From an uncultured Acidobacteriota bacterium (GTDB lineage: Bacteria; Acidobacteriota; Blastocatellia; RBC074), in assembly GCA_902825875.1 (NCBI GenBank), contig CADECP010000031.1:20212-84211 (forward strand): a DNA stretch of 64,000 bases, given 5' to 3'. Under the pieces are notes generated by a model. It saw only the letters and a program-made list of their open reading frames with translations, was not told the origin of the DNA and ran no database searches. Shown in pieces: positions 9,375 to 18,809 of the stretch (within the stretch, counting starts at the first letter, position 1; the number at the start of each line of letters is the position of its first letter). The translations under genes and the position numbers were made by a program.

Positions 9375-12300
9375 GTGTTTTTCTCCTTCAATGCCAGGGG
9401 CAATGTGACGGTTACTCTGGTTCCAGCTCCCTTCACGCTGTCTATCACGACAGTCCCTTTGTTGGCTTGAATCAACAATGTTGAAATCAGGACGCCAAGT
9501 CCTGTGTGACCGCGGGTTGTAATGAACCCGCTTCGGGCCGCGTCAACTTCCTCTTTCGTCATTCCCTTGCCGGTATCGGCGATCAAAATCCTGGCCATTT
9601 TTTGAGGTTGGTTGGCGCTTACTTCAATGGTTAGCACTCCACCATCCGGCGAGGCTTTGATTGCATTGTGAATCAAATTGTAAAGCGCCTCCCGAATCTG
9701 GTCTTCTTCAGCCATAATGTGGATTTTCAGCGGAATCAGCTTATTCACGACGACTTGTCCCAACTGAGCGCCAGCCATGTCCAGGGCCTCTTCAACCAGT
9801 TTAGACACACTACAGGGGCGGGGAGTCATCGTCACTATGCCCTGGCCGATTCTGAGCGGTCTTTCGATCATTGCTGCGCCACTTTCCAACCGCGTTTCCA
9901 TTCGGGAAATTCTGTCCTTGAACAAAACTTCATCCGGACGCGCCTGGGTCAGCAGCGCTGGCAGATATTTCAAATATTGAATCAGATTTGTCACCCGGTG
10001 GTTAATTTGAATCAGCATGGCTGCCATTACCTGCATGGCCGATTGCTGAAGCGCTGCTTCGGTCCTGGCGTCTTCCCGCTCTGAGAGTAGCTTGTTGCGA
10101 TGATAGGCCGAAGCGATTTGATTGCCGAGAGCCTGCAGATGGGTGGAATCGTCCCGGATCAGCATGGGATCAACACCTACCGTTTTATCCCACCGAAGAT
10201 CAATCACGCCAATCAAGCTGTTGGCAATGGTCAAAGGAATGCAAATGCGCTCAACGATGCCTTCGGCCACGTCGGGGAGGAGTTCACCTTGCTGGCGCTG
10301 GATGTTGGGGCGCTCAATATGAACTTTACGCGTACCACCTGTCAGATGGATGGAGTAATCAGGAACTGAGGGGTCATGATTTTGCCGGCGGGTTGGCATT
10401 ACTTCGGAAGCGATCAGCGTACACTGTGCCACATTTTCTTCCGCACATTCATAAAAGTTGGCTTGAATGGCGTTCAGAGATTTGGCCATTTGCCAGCACA
10501 GCTTTTTCGCCAGGTTCTTATAATTTTCTGGCTCGGTGAAGACGCCCAGAATTTCTTCCCAGCGTATTTGCTCTTCCTTTACCCACAGAGCTTCCCGGTG
10601 GCGTTGCAGGGCATTGATGAACACCGCCAAAGCTTCGGCGCCTTCCTGCAAAAGCTCCTGGTCGGTGGTTACAAATCCGCTTTCGCCGGCCCTTTCTTTT
10701 GGGATGCGCCGATGCAACGTCAGAACTCCAAGTCGCTGGTCGCCGATCTTCAACGGCAGACCGATAGACTCGACAGTCATCGTTTCTGGGATTTCAGCGC
10801 CATACATTTGCACGGCGTAACGTCCGCGTTCGTCCTGGGCAGTTTTCTTTTTCCGAATGCGCATGTCCGGAACATATTCAGCCTGGTCGGACATCGCCAC
10901 ACTGCCGGTCCAGCCGTCACCAATGTGATAGCTGGCGCGATTGCGCCAGCTTGTGTCATCCCACCCGTGCTGAGCCTGCAAAATAAGTTTCTTTTCCGTT
11001 TCATCAAATAGGTAAAGCGAAGCCGTTTCAGCCTCAAATGCGTTCCAAAATCTGGAAGTAATCTCTTCTTGTAATTTCCGCAAAGAATTCGGGTCGTCCC
11101 CGATCTCTACCTGGTGCCAGATGTCCAGTTTGAATTTGAGCAGTCTGCGGGCTGCTTCTTCCCTTTGTTTACGCCTGAAATGCTCGATCATAAAGCTGAG
11201 GTGTGTCCCCAGCGACATAAGTGATCGAATCCGAGGCGGAGAAAAGTACCAGGGCTGATCGGAGTAAAGCCCAAGAACTCCAAGCTTTTCTCCTTGCTCG
11301 TTTTCAAGCGCCACAGCGGCAAATGACAGAATCTTTTCCAGATGCTTCGCTATATCAGGGTATTGCTTTCTGGAACGTTCAATCATTTGCAGGTGAGTCG
11401 GGTCACAAATAGTTTCGTTGACTGTGGTAGCCCGCCCGGCCATAAAAGCTCGGCTAAGGGGGGAAATGTCATCAAAAAGCACTTCACGGCGCTCTTTCAT
11501 CACTTCCGGGTAGCACGGCCCATCACCGGCAACCAATGTCAAAGTTCGCCGCTGATGATCAGCCAGTCGAACATATCCGATCTTCAAACCGAATTCTTTG
11601 AGGAACTTTTTGATAAGGGTTTGCAATCCGTCCTCAAGCGTCGAGGCAGAAAGGCTTTTATCAAATTCATCATCAAGTAGCTTAAGGATTTTAGACTGTG
11701 TTTGATTGTAGATTCGATTGAACGCGGCGCCGAAGATTGAGCCGAACGAATCAAGCACATTTTTTACTGGAGTTGGAAGCTCGCCGAGGTATCTCAAATC
11801 CCCCAGATCAACTTGCAGCACGCCAAGCGCTTTATTATCCAAACGGTGCAAAGGCACGATGTATTGACTGATAATGCCTGAATCTCTAACAGCTTCGTGA
11901 TTGCAGCGCGAGTCCAAAGACGAATCCAGAATAAAGAAAGGCCTTCTTTCTCTGGCGGCAATGGCCAATATGTTGTCCCCCATCAGAGAACGACTTGCTA
12001 CGCCTTTGGTCTTAACGAATCGCTTGCCGAGCGATTCTGCAGCGACGACAAACTTTTCCTCTCGATTGCGCTGCACCAACCATAACTTGGCACCCGGAAA
12101 GCCAGTTTCAACCACGATTTTGAGCGCCTTCTTTATGGCTTCATCCATGTCTTCCGTCCCCGTCATGTCTGCCACATTGTCAGCCAAGGCACGGAGTCCC
12201 AGATTGGCTACTGAGTGTTTGCGCATTTCATCGCCGAAGATCAAACCAGCCACTCCGCCGTTGCCGAATAAAGAGCGCCCGGTTTTATCAACGCCAACTT

Positions 12301-13477
12301 CTCCATCAACAAAGCCGCCAACGCAGGGAGTGCCTGGAAGAAACTCTTCGACCCGGCTCAATAAACTGTCTATCTGAAGACCCAGGTTCTGGTAGCGTAA
12401 CCGCCAGGCGTTGCAGGGAAACATCAGGCAAGCAAGCGGGCTGGCAATCGGAACTTTCTCTCGGGCTTCGGTCAAATCCCTTTCGATGGTTTCCTGAATC
12501 TTTATAGGGTCGGGTTTCAGAACTTCAAAAAAAGCCCCGTTTTTTACCTCGCGCATCAGTTCGACTGATGTTCCGTCGGCGGCTTCACGCGGAACATCTA
12601 TTACCGGTTCGCTGCTGATGGACATTTCGCCCAGCATCACGAATGGCCCTTTTTGGCGTATTACTTCGGCGGCGGGACGGTTATCGAATTCGTAAACGGT
12701 TCTTCCATCCGGGGAAATACTTGTTACTTCGACGTGCTTTCCGGTTTGAGAAAGCCCATGTCCAAAAGTAACAACGAGAGGCGTGCCAGACCTGACCAGC
12801 GCAGTGACAATGGCGTCTTTCAAGACCAGGCGGCCGGCGAATTGCAACCCTGATTTCTTGCGGGTTCGATCATTGGCTGAAGAAACTCCGCCCGCAATCC
12901 AGATGCGTTTTCTGACGCCTTCACGCAACAATTGGTGAAGCTTTGGCGCAGGATAATCTATGGTCAATCCCTCAGATCCGAATCCGGGAAGGAAGGTCAG
13001 AATCTTTCGGTCAGCGTCAGGGTTCATATCTGCTTTGTCCCCAGGAGTCAGGCCTAACTGATTGAGTACATGATTAACAGCGGTTTCCGGGTTCTTTCGG
13101 GCGTCCACTCCAATGGCGACCTTCGCTTTGACCAACCGCGATGCCAGGCAAATCAGCAATGCGCCATTTTCATGAACCTGCTGGTCGAAAAAGACCGCGG
13201 CCACAGTGCTGCCAATCAGCGGAATGTCATGATAGCCCGCGTCGGCAAAGGCGTAATGCACTCCGGCAACCAGTTGGGCAGCTTTGGATGCTTCCAGGTA
13301 AGCTGGCGTGGCAAGCAGGATCAGCAAGGCGGGAGGAAAGTGATCCGGGTCTTTAAGTTTATTCAGTTCCGTTACACATTGGTTGCCCAATGTTTTTCCG
13401 TCTTCTATCGGCTGGCTGGTTGGAGAAGAAAGTTTTCCATAAAGAAATGCCAGGTAACTTGGAGGGCGGTTTGACAT
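9371..13477 (-). CDS. FIST-GAF hybrid sensor histidine kinase
   Basis: 1368 residues with no transmembrane segment, so probably cytoplasmic. Residues 1-~430 match FIST N and C sensory domains (ALLILLATPAYLEA, IWIAGGVSSAND, FPCNAWRLRYQ, CVGGFVDGEVG). At least three and probably four GAF domains fill ~440-1130. A dimerisation helix carries His 1160 in QINHRVTNLIQ, of the HR-x-x-N type, followed by a complete ATPase: N box LYNLIHNAIKAS (Asn 1271), G1 DTGKGM (~1301), G2 GHTGLG (~1323). The FIST domain suggests small-ligand sensing (amino acids have been proposed for the family); the GAFs may bind nucleotides or redox ligands. It lies 175 bp downstream of the peptide gene and starts the block of overlapping genes. 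Confidence 0.92.
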   Translation of the reverse strand: MSNRPPSYLAFLYGKLSSPTSQPIEDGKTLGNQCVTELNKLKDPDHFPPALLILLATPAYLEASKAAQLVAGVHYAFADAGYHDIPLIGSTVAAVFFDQQVHENGALLICLASRLVKAKVAIGVDARKNPETAVNHVLNQLGLTPGDKADMNPDADRKILTFLPGFGSEGLTIDYPAPKLHQLLREGVRKRIWIAGGVSSANDRTRKKSGLQFAGRLVLKDAIVTALVRSGTPLVVTFGHGLSQTGKHVEVTSISPDGRTVYEFDNRPAAEVIRQKGPFVMLGEMSISSEPVIDVPREAADGTSVELMREVKNGAFFEVLKPDPIKIQETIERDLTEAREKVPIASPLACLMFPCNAWRLRYQNLGLQIDSLLSRVEEFLPGTPCVGGFVDGEVGVDKTGRSLFGNGGVAGLIFGDEMRKHSVANLGLRALADNVADMTGTEDMDEAIKKALKIVVETGFPGAKLWLVQRNREEKFVVAAESLGKRFVKTKGVASRSLMGDNILAIAARERRPFFILDSSLDSRCNHEAVRDSGIISQYIVPLHRLDNKALGVLQVDLGDLRYLGELPTPVKNVLDSFGSIFGAAFNRIYNQTQSKILKLLDDEFDKSLSASTLEDGLQTLIKKFLKEFGLKIGYVRLADHQRRTLTLVAGDGPCYPEVMKERREVLFDDISPLSRAFMAGRATTVNETICDPTHLQMIERSRKQYPDIAKHLEKILSFAAVALENEQGEKLGVLGLYSDQPWYFSPPRIRSLMSLGTHLSFMIEHFRRKQREEAARRLLKFKLDIWHQVEIGDDPNSLRKLQEEITSRFWNAFEAETASLYLFDETEKKLILQAQHGWDDTSWRNRASYHIGDGWTGSVAMSDQAEYVPDMRIRKKKTAQDERGRYAVQMYGAEIPETMTVESIGLPLKIGDQRLGVLTLHRRIPKERAGESGFVTTDQELLQEGAEALAVFINALQRHREALWVKEEQIRWEEILGVFTEPENYKNLAKKLCWQMAKSLNAIQANFYECAEENVAQCTLIASEVMPTRRQNHDPSVPDYSIHLTGGTRKVHIERPNIQRQQGELLPDVAEGIVERICIPLTIANSLIGVIDLRWDKTVGVDPMLIRDDSTHLQALGNQIASAYHRNKLLSEREDARTEAALQQSAMQVMAAMLIQINHRVTNLIQYLKYLPALLTQARPDEVLFKDRISRMETRLESGAAMIERPLRIGQGIVTMTPRPCSVSKLVEEALDMAGAQLGQVVVNKLIPLKIHIMAEEDQIREALYNLIHNAIKASPDGGVLTIEVSANQPQKMARILIADTGKGMTKEEVDAARSGFITTRGHTGLGVLISTLLIQANKGTVVIDSVKGAGTRVTVTLPLALKEKNT

Positions 13478-13652
13478 AAGTGTTGACTCCCATTGATCTC
13501 GAAAATTGAGATTGTCAAAGCCTTCACCGCATTTGCCGGGACTGCTTATCGCCTAAGTGGTGAGGTGCGATTTCTGGTAAAAGAGAATGCAGCGACAATT
13601 TCCGATGCAAAAAAGTGAGGGAACTCTGCAAAGCTTTTCAGTCTGTGACGAT

Positions 13653-13958
13653 CTATTCGAGGCCATATTGTAAATCTTCAAAGAGTTCCCGAACAATGTT
13701 TAAGTTTCTTGGTGGTGGACGGCCTCGGCTGCAGTAAGGCAGGAGCCAAAGAATAATGCCGTTGTTTGCTTCCTCCAAGGCAGGTTCCTGCTCTTCTTTT
13801 TCAATCTTTGCACAGCCAGCAGCGGCTTCTGTATCGTAAACCGGCAGAGGAGAAAGGCCACCTCCCCCGCACCAACTGTGCGGCATTTTGGCTGCCAAAT
13901 ATGCATGAAAAGATGTGATCGGCGAAATAATCAATGGAATGTCAATAGTAACTTTCAT
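13653..13958 (-). CDS. Small Cys/Gly-containing peptide, first gene of the sigma-54 operon
   Basis: 101 residues, function not recognised. ATG 13958 is preceded at ideal spacing by a full AAGGAGGT ribosome site (13966-13973), and the sigma-54 -12 element lies 40 bp before the ATG, which is why this start is chosen over the frame opening at 14027. The protein has a hydrophobic start (MKVTIDIPLIISPITSFHAY), a WCGGGG turn, an acidic middle (KIEKEEQEPALEE), a hydrophobic GIILWLLPYC block and an RGRPPP stretch. It has three Cys (in SWCGG, AGCAK, LPYCS). No signal peptidase site is clear. It could be a regulated effector, a modified peptide or a small subunit of the signalling complex; context, not similarity, makes it interesting. 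Confidence 0.65.
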   Translation of the reverse strand: MKVTIDIPLIISPITSFHAYLAAKMPHSWCGGGGLSPLPVYDTEAAAGCAKIEKEEQEPALEEANNGIILWLLPYCSRGRPPPRNLNIVRELFEDLQYGLE

Positions 13959-13996
13959 AATAGATACCTCCTTGTTGTTTCTGACGACCACCATTA

Positions 13997-14012
13997 TGCA
14001 GATGGTGTGCCA
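13997..14012 (-). promoter_or_regulatory. Sigma-54 promoter of the signalling operon
   Basis: Read on the minus strand the sequence is TGGCAC-ACCAT-CTGCA: the -24 GG and -12 GC doublets are exactly 10 bp apart, and only one base of the TTGC element differs (CTGC). Transcription would start near 13985 and give a short leader carrying the AAGGAGGT site of the peptide gene. The same operon encodes a sigma-54 activator, so autoregulation is likely. Confidence 0.8.
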
Positions 14013-14027
14013 ATGATCTGAAAGCAA

Positions 14028-14625
14028 AGCCTAAAACCTGTAACCACTGCTCTACCTGATATTTAGCTGAGCGTAGCCAACCGGAAGAGCCTCAGGCCGA
14101 AACACTCAGAGCAAGTTAGGGAAGAAATGTATTCCCGGTTTCGAGGAATCCGGAAACTTTTGGCGGTCAAACAGCAATTCGTAGTTTGAGAATTGTGGAT
14201 TGGACCTTTACCTCGACTGAGAGTTACCCCTGGTCAAGCGCGGGCAGAGATAAGCCGGAGTAATTGGAAAGTAAGCAAGGCACAAGAGGACTGAATATTA
14301 GGCTGACTTCTAATCTCAGAAAGTTCACAGAAGGAATTTTTTCCGATTTTTTTTCTATAGCGTTCGAGGTTCTGCCCAATTTTTCCGCTTATGTAAGTGG
14401 AGGGGGCAAGAAGAAGCCAAACGGAGATTGCGACGGTGTCCCGGCACAATCAACCGATCACTTCTGAAGGCCTGTAATCAGCAACGTCCTTTGAAACTGC
14501 AAAGCTTCAAAAGCCATTAGGGGAAGCCGCCGACAGCCATTTCAGGCGGCACCGCATTTTTTGATTCGGTAAGTCGTCTTCAGCCAGAAGGGTATTTACC
14601 ACAGCAACTTTTTTTCAACTCAGCC
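14028..14625. other. Gap of about 600 bp upstream of the sigma-54 operon, no convincing gene
   Basis: Short open frames on both strands here have no ribosome site and no family-like sequence. A perfect 6-bp inverted repeat, CAATTC-N9-GAATTG, at 14175-14195 lies ~165 bp upstream of the -24 element, a position usual for an activator binding site. A GCCGCC/GGCGGC pair with T-run near 14525-14560 could be a weak plus-strand terminator. Nothing else is seen. Confidence 0.5.
14175..14195. promoter_or_regulatory. Possible upstream activator site (inverted repeat)
   Basis: CAATTC-N9-GAATTG, perfect dyad, spaced as a Fis-type sigma-54 activator site would be relative to the promoter at 13997-14012. 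Dyads this short occur by chance, so this is tentative. Confidence 0.25.
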
Positions 14626-14666
14626 AAAAACGCGAGCCGGTGATTATTGGGCATTCACCGGCTCGC
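14626..14666 (-). terminator. Rho-independent terminator of ilvD
   Basis: A perfect 12-bp stem (14632-14643 with 14655-14666, GCGAGCCGGTGA) and 11-base loop is followed on the minus strand by TTTTT. It lies 37 bp after the ilvD stop and insulates ilvD from the region upstream of the sigma-54 operon. Confidence 0.88.
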
Positions 14667-14702
14667 ACTTCTTTACTCAAGTTCTAAACGCACAGACGAA
14701 AA

Positions 14703-16382
14703 TTACGACGGGCGTGTAATCGCGCCTTCCGAAGCCGACGAAACCAGTGCGCGATATTTGGCAAACACGCCGGTTGTATAACGCGGCGCGGGCGGAGTCC
14801 ATTCAGCCAACCGCTGCTGGATTTCTTCGTCGCTCAGTTCCACGTTGAGCAATCGTTTTTCCAGGTCGAAAGTCACGATGTCGCCTTCGCGCAAAGCGGC
14901 AATCGGGCCGCCAGCATCGGCTTCAGGCGCAACGTGGCCAACGCACAAACCTTTGGTGGCTCCGCTGAACCGACCATCGGTCATCAACGCGACTTCTTCG
15001 CCAAGCCCTTTACCAACGATGGCAGCGGTCACGCCCAACATTTCGCGCATGCCGGGGCCGCCTTTTGGTCCTTCGTAACGGATGACAACCACGTCGCCGG
15101 ATTTGATCGCGCCGCTGGTGACGGCGTTCATCGCGTCTTCTTCGCGTTCGAACACACGAGCCGGGCCGCGATGCAGTTTCCGCTCAAAGCCGGACAGCTT
15201 TACCACCGAACCTTCCGGCGCCAGATTGCCTTTCAAAATCACCAACCCGCCATTCGGCTTCAGCGCGTTGTCGGTGGAAAACACCACATCCTGACCCGGA
15301 GTTTCGTCGGCCAACTCGGTTTCCTGGGCAATGGTCAATCCGCTAACGGTCATCTGGCTGCCGTCCAAATAACCGCCTTCGACCAGACGACGCGCGACCA
15401 ATCCGATACCGCCCGCTTTGCCCAATTCGACCGCAGTGTATTTACCGCCGGGTTTCAAATCGGCAATCAGTGGCGTGCGGCTGCTGATCGTATCGAAATC
15501 GTCAATCGTCAAATCAATTCCGGCTTCGCGCGCCATTGCCAGCAAATGCAGCACGGCGTTGGTCGAACCGCCTGTGGCCGCCACGCCGGTGATGGCGTTT
15601 TCAAACGCTTTGCGCGTCAGAATGTCGCTGGGTTTGGTTCCACGCCGCAGCAAATCCACGATGTATTTGCCGGATTCAAACGCAGTTTTTTCTTTGGTCG
15701 GATCGGTCGCCGAAACGCTGCCGGTTCCCATCACCGCCAAACCGATGAATTCCATGACCATGGCCATCGTGTTGGCCGTGTATTGCCCGCCGCAAGCTCC
15801 GGCTCCGGGACAAGCGACGTTTTCGATTTCCAGCAATTGCGCGTCGTTGATTTTTCCGGCGGCGTGCTGGCCGACGGCTTCAAACACGTCCTGAACAGTC
15901 AACGCCTTGTTGTTCAGGTACCCCGGAGCAATCGAACCTCCGTACAAAATCAGCCCTGGAATATCCAATCGGATCAAGCCCATCGCCGCGCCGGGAATCG
16001 TTTTATCGCATCCGACAATGGCAATCACGGCGTCGAACAAATACCCACGCGCGACCAGTTCAATCGAATCGGCGATCAAATCGCGGCTGACCAGCGAAGC
16101 TTTCATGCCTTCGGTTCCCATTGTCACGCCGTCGCTGATCGAAACCGTGTTGAATTCCATCGGCGTGGCTCCGGCAGCGCGAATGCCCTCTTTGACCTTC
16201 GCGGCCAGATCACGATGGTTGAAGTTGCACGGCATGGTTTCGATCCACATGTGCGCAACGCCGATAATCGGTTTGGCCAGGTCTTCGTCATCAAAGCCTA
16301 TGGCTTTGAGCATTGAACGCGCTGGTGCGCGATCACGTCCGTTGGTAATCAGATGACTTAAATGTTTCGGGTTGAATTCCAT
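14703..16382 (-). CDS. ilvD: Dihydroxy-acid dehydratase (IlvD)
   Basis: Dehydrates 2,3-dihydroxy acids to 2-keto acids in isoleucine and valine synthesis; an Fe-S enzyme. 559 residues, the usual length. Cluster cysteines are visible in MPCNFNH, VGCDKTIPG and ACPGAGACGGQYTANTM; the C-terminal MTDGRFSGATKG block is intact. ATG 16382 (MEFNPKHLSHLITNG) is chosen because the 40 residues coded upstream in the open frame do not look like IlvD. It follows the aldehyde dehydrogenase gene by 141 bp. No other branched-chain amino acid genes are adjacent. Confidence 0.97.
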   Translation of the reverse strand: MEFNPKHLSHLITNGRDRAPARSMLKAIGFDDEDLAKPIIGVAHMWIETMPCNFNHRDLAAKVKEGIRAAGATPMEFNTVSISDGVTMGTEGMKASLVSRDLIADSIELVARGYLFDAVIAIVGCDKTIPGAAMGLIRLDIPGLILYGGSIAPGYLNNKALTVQDVFEAVGQHAAGKINDAQLLEIENVACPGAGACGGQYTANTMAMVMEFIGLAVMGTGSVSATDPTKEKTAFESGKYIVDLLRRGTKPSDILTRKAFENAITGVAATGGSTNAVLHLLAMAREAGIDLTIDDFDTISSRTPLIADLKPGGKYTAVELGKAGGIGLVARRLVEGGYLDGSQMTVSGLTIAQETELADETPGQDVVFSTDNALKPNGGLVILKGNLAPEGSVVKLSGFERKLHRGPARVFEREEDAMNAVTSGAIKSGDVVVIRYEGPKGGPGMREMLGVTAAIVGKGLGEEVALMTDGRFSGATKGLCVGHVAPEADAGGPIAALREGDIVTFDLEKRLLNVELSDEEIQQRLAEWTPPAPRYTTGVFAKYRALVSSASEGAITRPS

Positions 16383-16523
16383 AAAATCCCAGCAGCAGGT
16401 TTTTTTCGCCTGTAGTTTCCTTTCCTGTCTGAAAATGATTTGTGAGTTTTCCGGCGCGGAAACCGGAAACGCATTTTGCGCTCTGCCCAGCCAAGCGCGC
16501 AAGAAGTCCCATAATTCTTGAAT

Positions 16524-17948
16524 CTACATCAGCATGGCTTTGACTTCTAAAAACTCTTCCAAGCCGTATTTGCCCAATTCGCGGCCATTGCCGGATTGTT
16601 TGTAACCGCCAAATGGAACCAGCGGATTGAATTTGCCACCGTTGATTTCCACCTGGCCGGTTCTCAAACGCCGCGCGACTCGTTTGGCGCGTTCCGCATC
16701 GCCAGACCAAACTCCGCCCGCCAAACCGTAAATCGTGTCGTTGGCGATGCGGACGGCGTCGTCTTCATCTTCGTAAGGAATGATCGAAAGCACAGGGCCG
16801 AAAATTTCTTCCTGAGCGATGGTCATTTTGTTGTTCACATTGGCAAAAACCGTCGGGCGAACAAAGTAGCCCTTCGTCAAACCTTCTGGCATTTCGGCTC
16901 CACCACAAACCAGGGTCGCGCCTTCTTCGATTCCTTTTTTGATGTAACCGACAACTCGTTCGCGCTGAGTCGCCGAAACCAGCGGCCCCAGCTTCGCGGC
17001 TCCGCCCAGCGGATCGCCGACCGTGAAGCCTTCGGCGGTCTTTTTGGCGATGGCAACAGCTTCGTCGTAGCGCGAACGCGGAACCAGCATCCGCGTCAAC
17101 GCCGAACACGTCTGGCCGGAATTGAAGTAACAAGCGCCGACGCCGCTTTTGACGGCTTTGTCGAAATCGGCGTCATCCAAGATCACGTTGGCTGATTTGC
17201 CGCCGAGTTCCAGCGAAACTTTCTTGATGGTGTTTGCGGCCAGTTCGCTGACTCGTTTGCCTGCGCGCGTCGAACCGGTGAACGAAACCATGTCTACATC
17301 GGGATGCGCGGCAATCGCTTCACCAACAACCGGGCCATAACCCGTCACCAGGTTGAACACTCCGGCGGGCAATCCGATGTCGGCGACGATTTCCGCCAGC
17401 ACAAAGCTGGTCAGCGGCGCGACTTCGCTGGGTTTCAAAACTACGGTGCAACCGGCGGCCAACGCCGGAGCGATTTTGCAAATCACCTGATGCAGCGGAA
17501 AGTTCCAGGGCGTGATGCAACCGACTACGCCGACCGGTTCTTTCACCACCAGAGCTTTGCCGATGGTTTCTTCAAACTGAAAACTGTTTAGCAATTCCGC
17601 ATACGAACCCATAACCATTGCGGGCATTCCGGCTTGGACGGCGGTCGCCAGCGGCAAAGGCATTCCGACTTCAGCGGCCACCAGCGCGGCGATTTCTTCT
17701 TTCTTCGCGGCCAGCTTGTCGGCGATCAATTGCAGGTAGCGCCGCCGCGATTCCACTGAAGTCGTTGACCAGCTTTCAAATGCAGTTTTGGCGGCAGCGA
17801 CGGCGGCATTCACGTCGTCGGCAGTGCCTTCGGGAATGCGCCCCATTACTTCTTCGGTCGTAGAGTTGATGACATCAATGGTTTCGGTTCCGGTGGATTT
17901 GACCCATTGGCCGTTGATGAACAGTTTGTCGTGAGTTTTGATTTCCAT
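16524..17948 (-). CDS. NAD(P)-dependent aldehyde dehydrogenase family protein
   Basis: 474 residues, full ALDH length. Cofactor block [33 protein letters not shown], general base Glu ~246 in LELGGKSAN and nucleophile Cys ~280 in [11 protein letters not shown], 34 residues apart as in active members. The ending [24 protein letters not shown] is typical. It oxidises an aldehyde to an acid; the substrate cannot be assigned. It lies between the VapBC-like pair and ilvD on the same strand. Confidence 0.93.
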   Translation of the reverse strand: MEIKTHDKLFINGQWVKSTGTETIDVINSTTEEVMGRIPEGTADDVNAAVAAAKTAFESWSTTSVESRRRYLQLIADKLAAKKEEIAALVAAEVGMPLPLATAVQAGMPAMVMGSYAELLNSFQFEETIGKALVVKEPVGVVGCITPWNFPLHQVICKIAPALAAGCTVVLKPSEVAPLTSFVLAEIVADIGLPAGVFNLVTGYGPVVGEAIAAHPDVDMVSFTGSTRAGKRVSELAANTIKKVSLELGGKSANVILDDADFDKAVKSGVGACYFNSGQTCSALTRMLVPRSRYDEAVAIAKKTAEGFTVGDPLGGAAKLGPLVSATQRERVVGYIKKGIEEGATLVCGGAEMPEGLTKGYFVRPTVFANVNNKMTIAQEEIFGPVLSIIPYEDEDDAVRIANDTIYGLAGGVWSGDAERAKRVARRLRTGQVEINGGKFNPLVPFGGYKQSGNGRELGKYGLEEFLEVKAMLM

Positions 17949-17973
17949 TGTTGCAGTAATTCCTTTTTGAGTT

Positions 17974-18375
17974 TCAGATTTCCCAGTCTTCCAGCGTCAG
18001 ATTGGGAACGCGACTGAATTCGCGGGTGTTGTGGGTGACAAGAGTCAGGCCATGCACGAGCGCAATGGCGGCAATTTGCAGGTCATAAGAGCCTATCGGC
18101 GTTCCTTTGCTTTCCAAATCGGCACGCAATTCGCCACAAATGCGCGCGGCATTTTCGTTAAAGTCCAAGCTGGGGTAACTGGCCAGGAAGTTTTCGATGA
18201 TTGGCAGGCTGGTTGACTGTCGCAGGCTTTTGTAAGCGCCGTAGAAAAGTTCAAATCTAACTATTGAACAAACCGCCTTGTCCTGTGCGGGAATGCGAAT
18301 GAAACGCAGATTAAGTTTCGGAATTCTTTGGTGAATGGCGTTGATGCACACATTCGTGTCGAGCAGATATTTCAT
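17974..18375 (-). CDS. vapC: VapC-family PIN-domain ribonuclease toxin
   Basis: 133 residues. PIN-domain acidic residues Asp 6 (LLDTNVCI), Glu 42 (FELFYGA) and Asp 98 ([11 protein letters not shown]) are present; the fourth position is Asn 116 in THNTREF, normal for this VapC group. The ending NLTLEDWEI is family-like. Such toxins cut tRNA or rRNA when unpaired with their antitoxin. The start overlaps the upstream antitoxin stop by 4 bp, as expected for a toxin-antitoxin pair. Confidence 0.92.
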   Translation of the reverse strand: MKYLLDTNVCINAIHQRIPKLNLRFIRIPAQDKAVCSIVRFELFYGAYKSLRQSTSLPIIENFLASYPSLDFNENAARICGELRADLESKGTPIGSYDLQIAAIALVHGLTLVTHNTREFSRVPNLTLEDWEI

Positions 18376-18740
18376 AGCAGCTCAAGCTCCGGCCTAACTG
18401 GATATTCACCCTGGGGCACACGCTCTGGAAAGTCGGGCAAACAACCCAGGAATTTGAGACCGTGAAGATCAGCCACTTCTTCCAGCTTCAGCCCAAATTG
18501 AGCGGCTTTCGCTTCCAAATCCTGTTCGTCAAGCTCCTGCAATGAATTGAACTCAATCGGGCCGGCTGTGGACTGGAGTAAGTTCGCCTTCGCGGACTCC
18601 TCAGACTCCGCTTTCGGCTCCGTAGCACGCGGTTTACCTTCCAGCGACAGAATGATGACTTCCGCACTGTGATTCAGCATTTCAGGCGGCATAGGAATTG
18701 TTCGCGGCAGCTTTTCGTAAATCTGTCTGATGGCTTCCAT
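18372..18740 (-). CDS. Antitoxin partner of the VapC toxin
   Basis: 122 residues. The N-terminal MEAIRQIYEKLPRTIPMPPEMLNHSAEVIIL resembles small antitoxins that precede PIN toxins. The rest is acidic, with a short central repeat of Glu/Lys/Ala, and longer than usual (most partners are 70-90 residues). No clear helix-turn-helix is seen. Assignment rests on the ATGA overlap with vapC and the N-terminal pattern. Confidence 0.72.
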   Translation of the reverse strand: MEAIRQIYEKLPRTIPMPPEMLNHSAEVIILSLEGKPRATEPKAESEESAKANLLQSTAGPIEFNSLQELDEQDLEAKAAQFGLKLEEVADLHGLKFLGCLPDFPERVPQGEYPVRPELELL

Positions 18741-18809
18741 AACTTTAACATCTCCTTTGTTCCGATTGTGGAGGCAGTATCGGCAAGCCTCCGTGGAGCG
18801 TCAAGCCGC

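Noticed and set aside
13590..13620. Second sigma-54-like site before the FIST kinase
   Set aside because: CTCAC-N4-TTGCA has no GG at -24 and wrong spacing by one base.
14234..14467. Short open frames in both directions upstream of the sigma-54 operon
   Set aside because: No ribosome site, no recognisable protein pattern.
14521..14566. Terminator on the plus strand
   Set aside because: Six-bp stem with 13-base loop and no gene before it; kept only as a note in the gap.
14934..16316. 460-codon open frame on the plus strand
   Set aside because: Antisense to ilvD; no family pattern.
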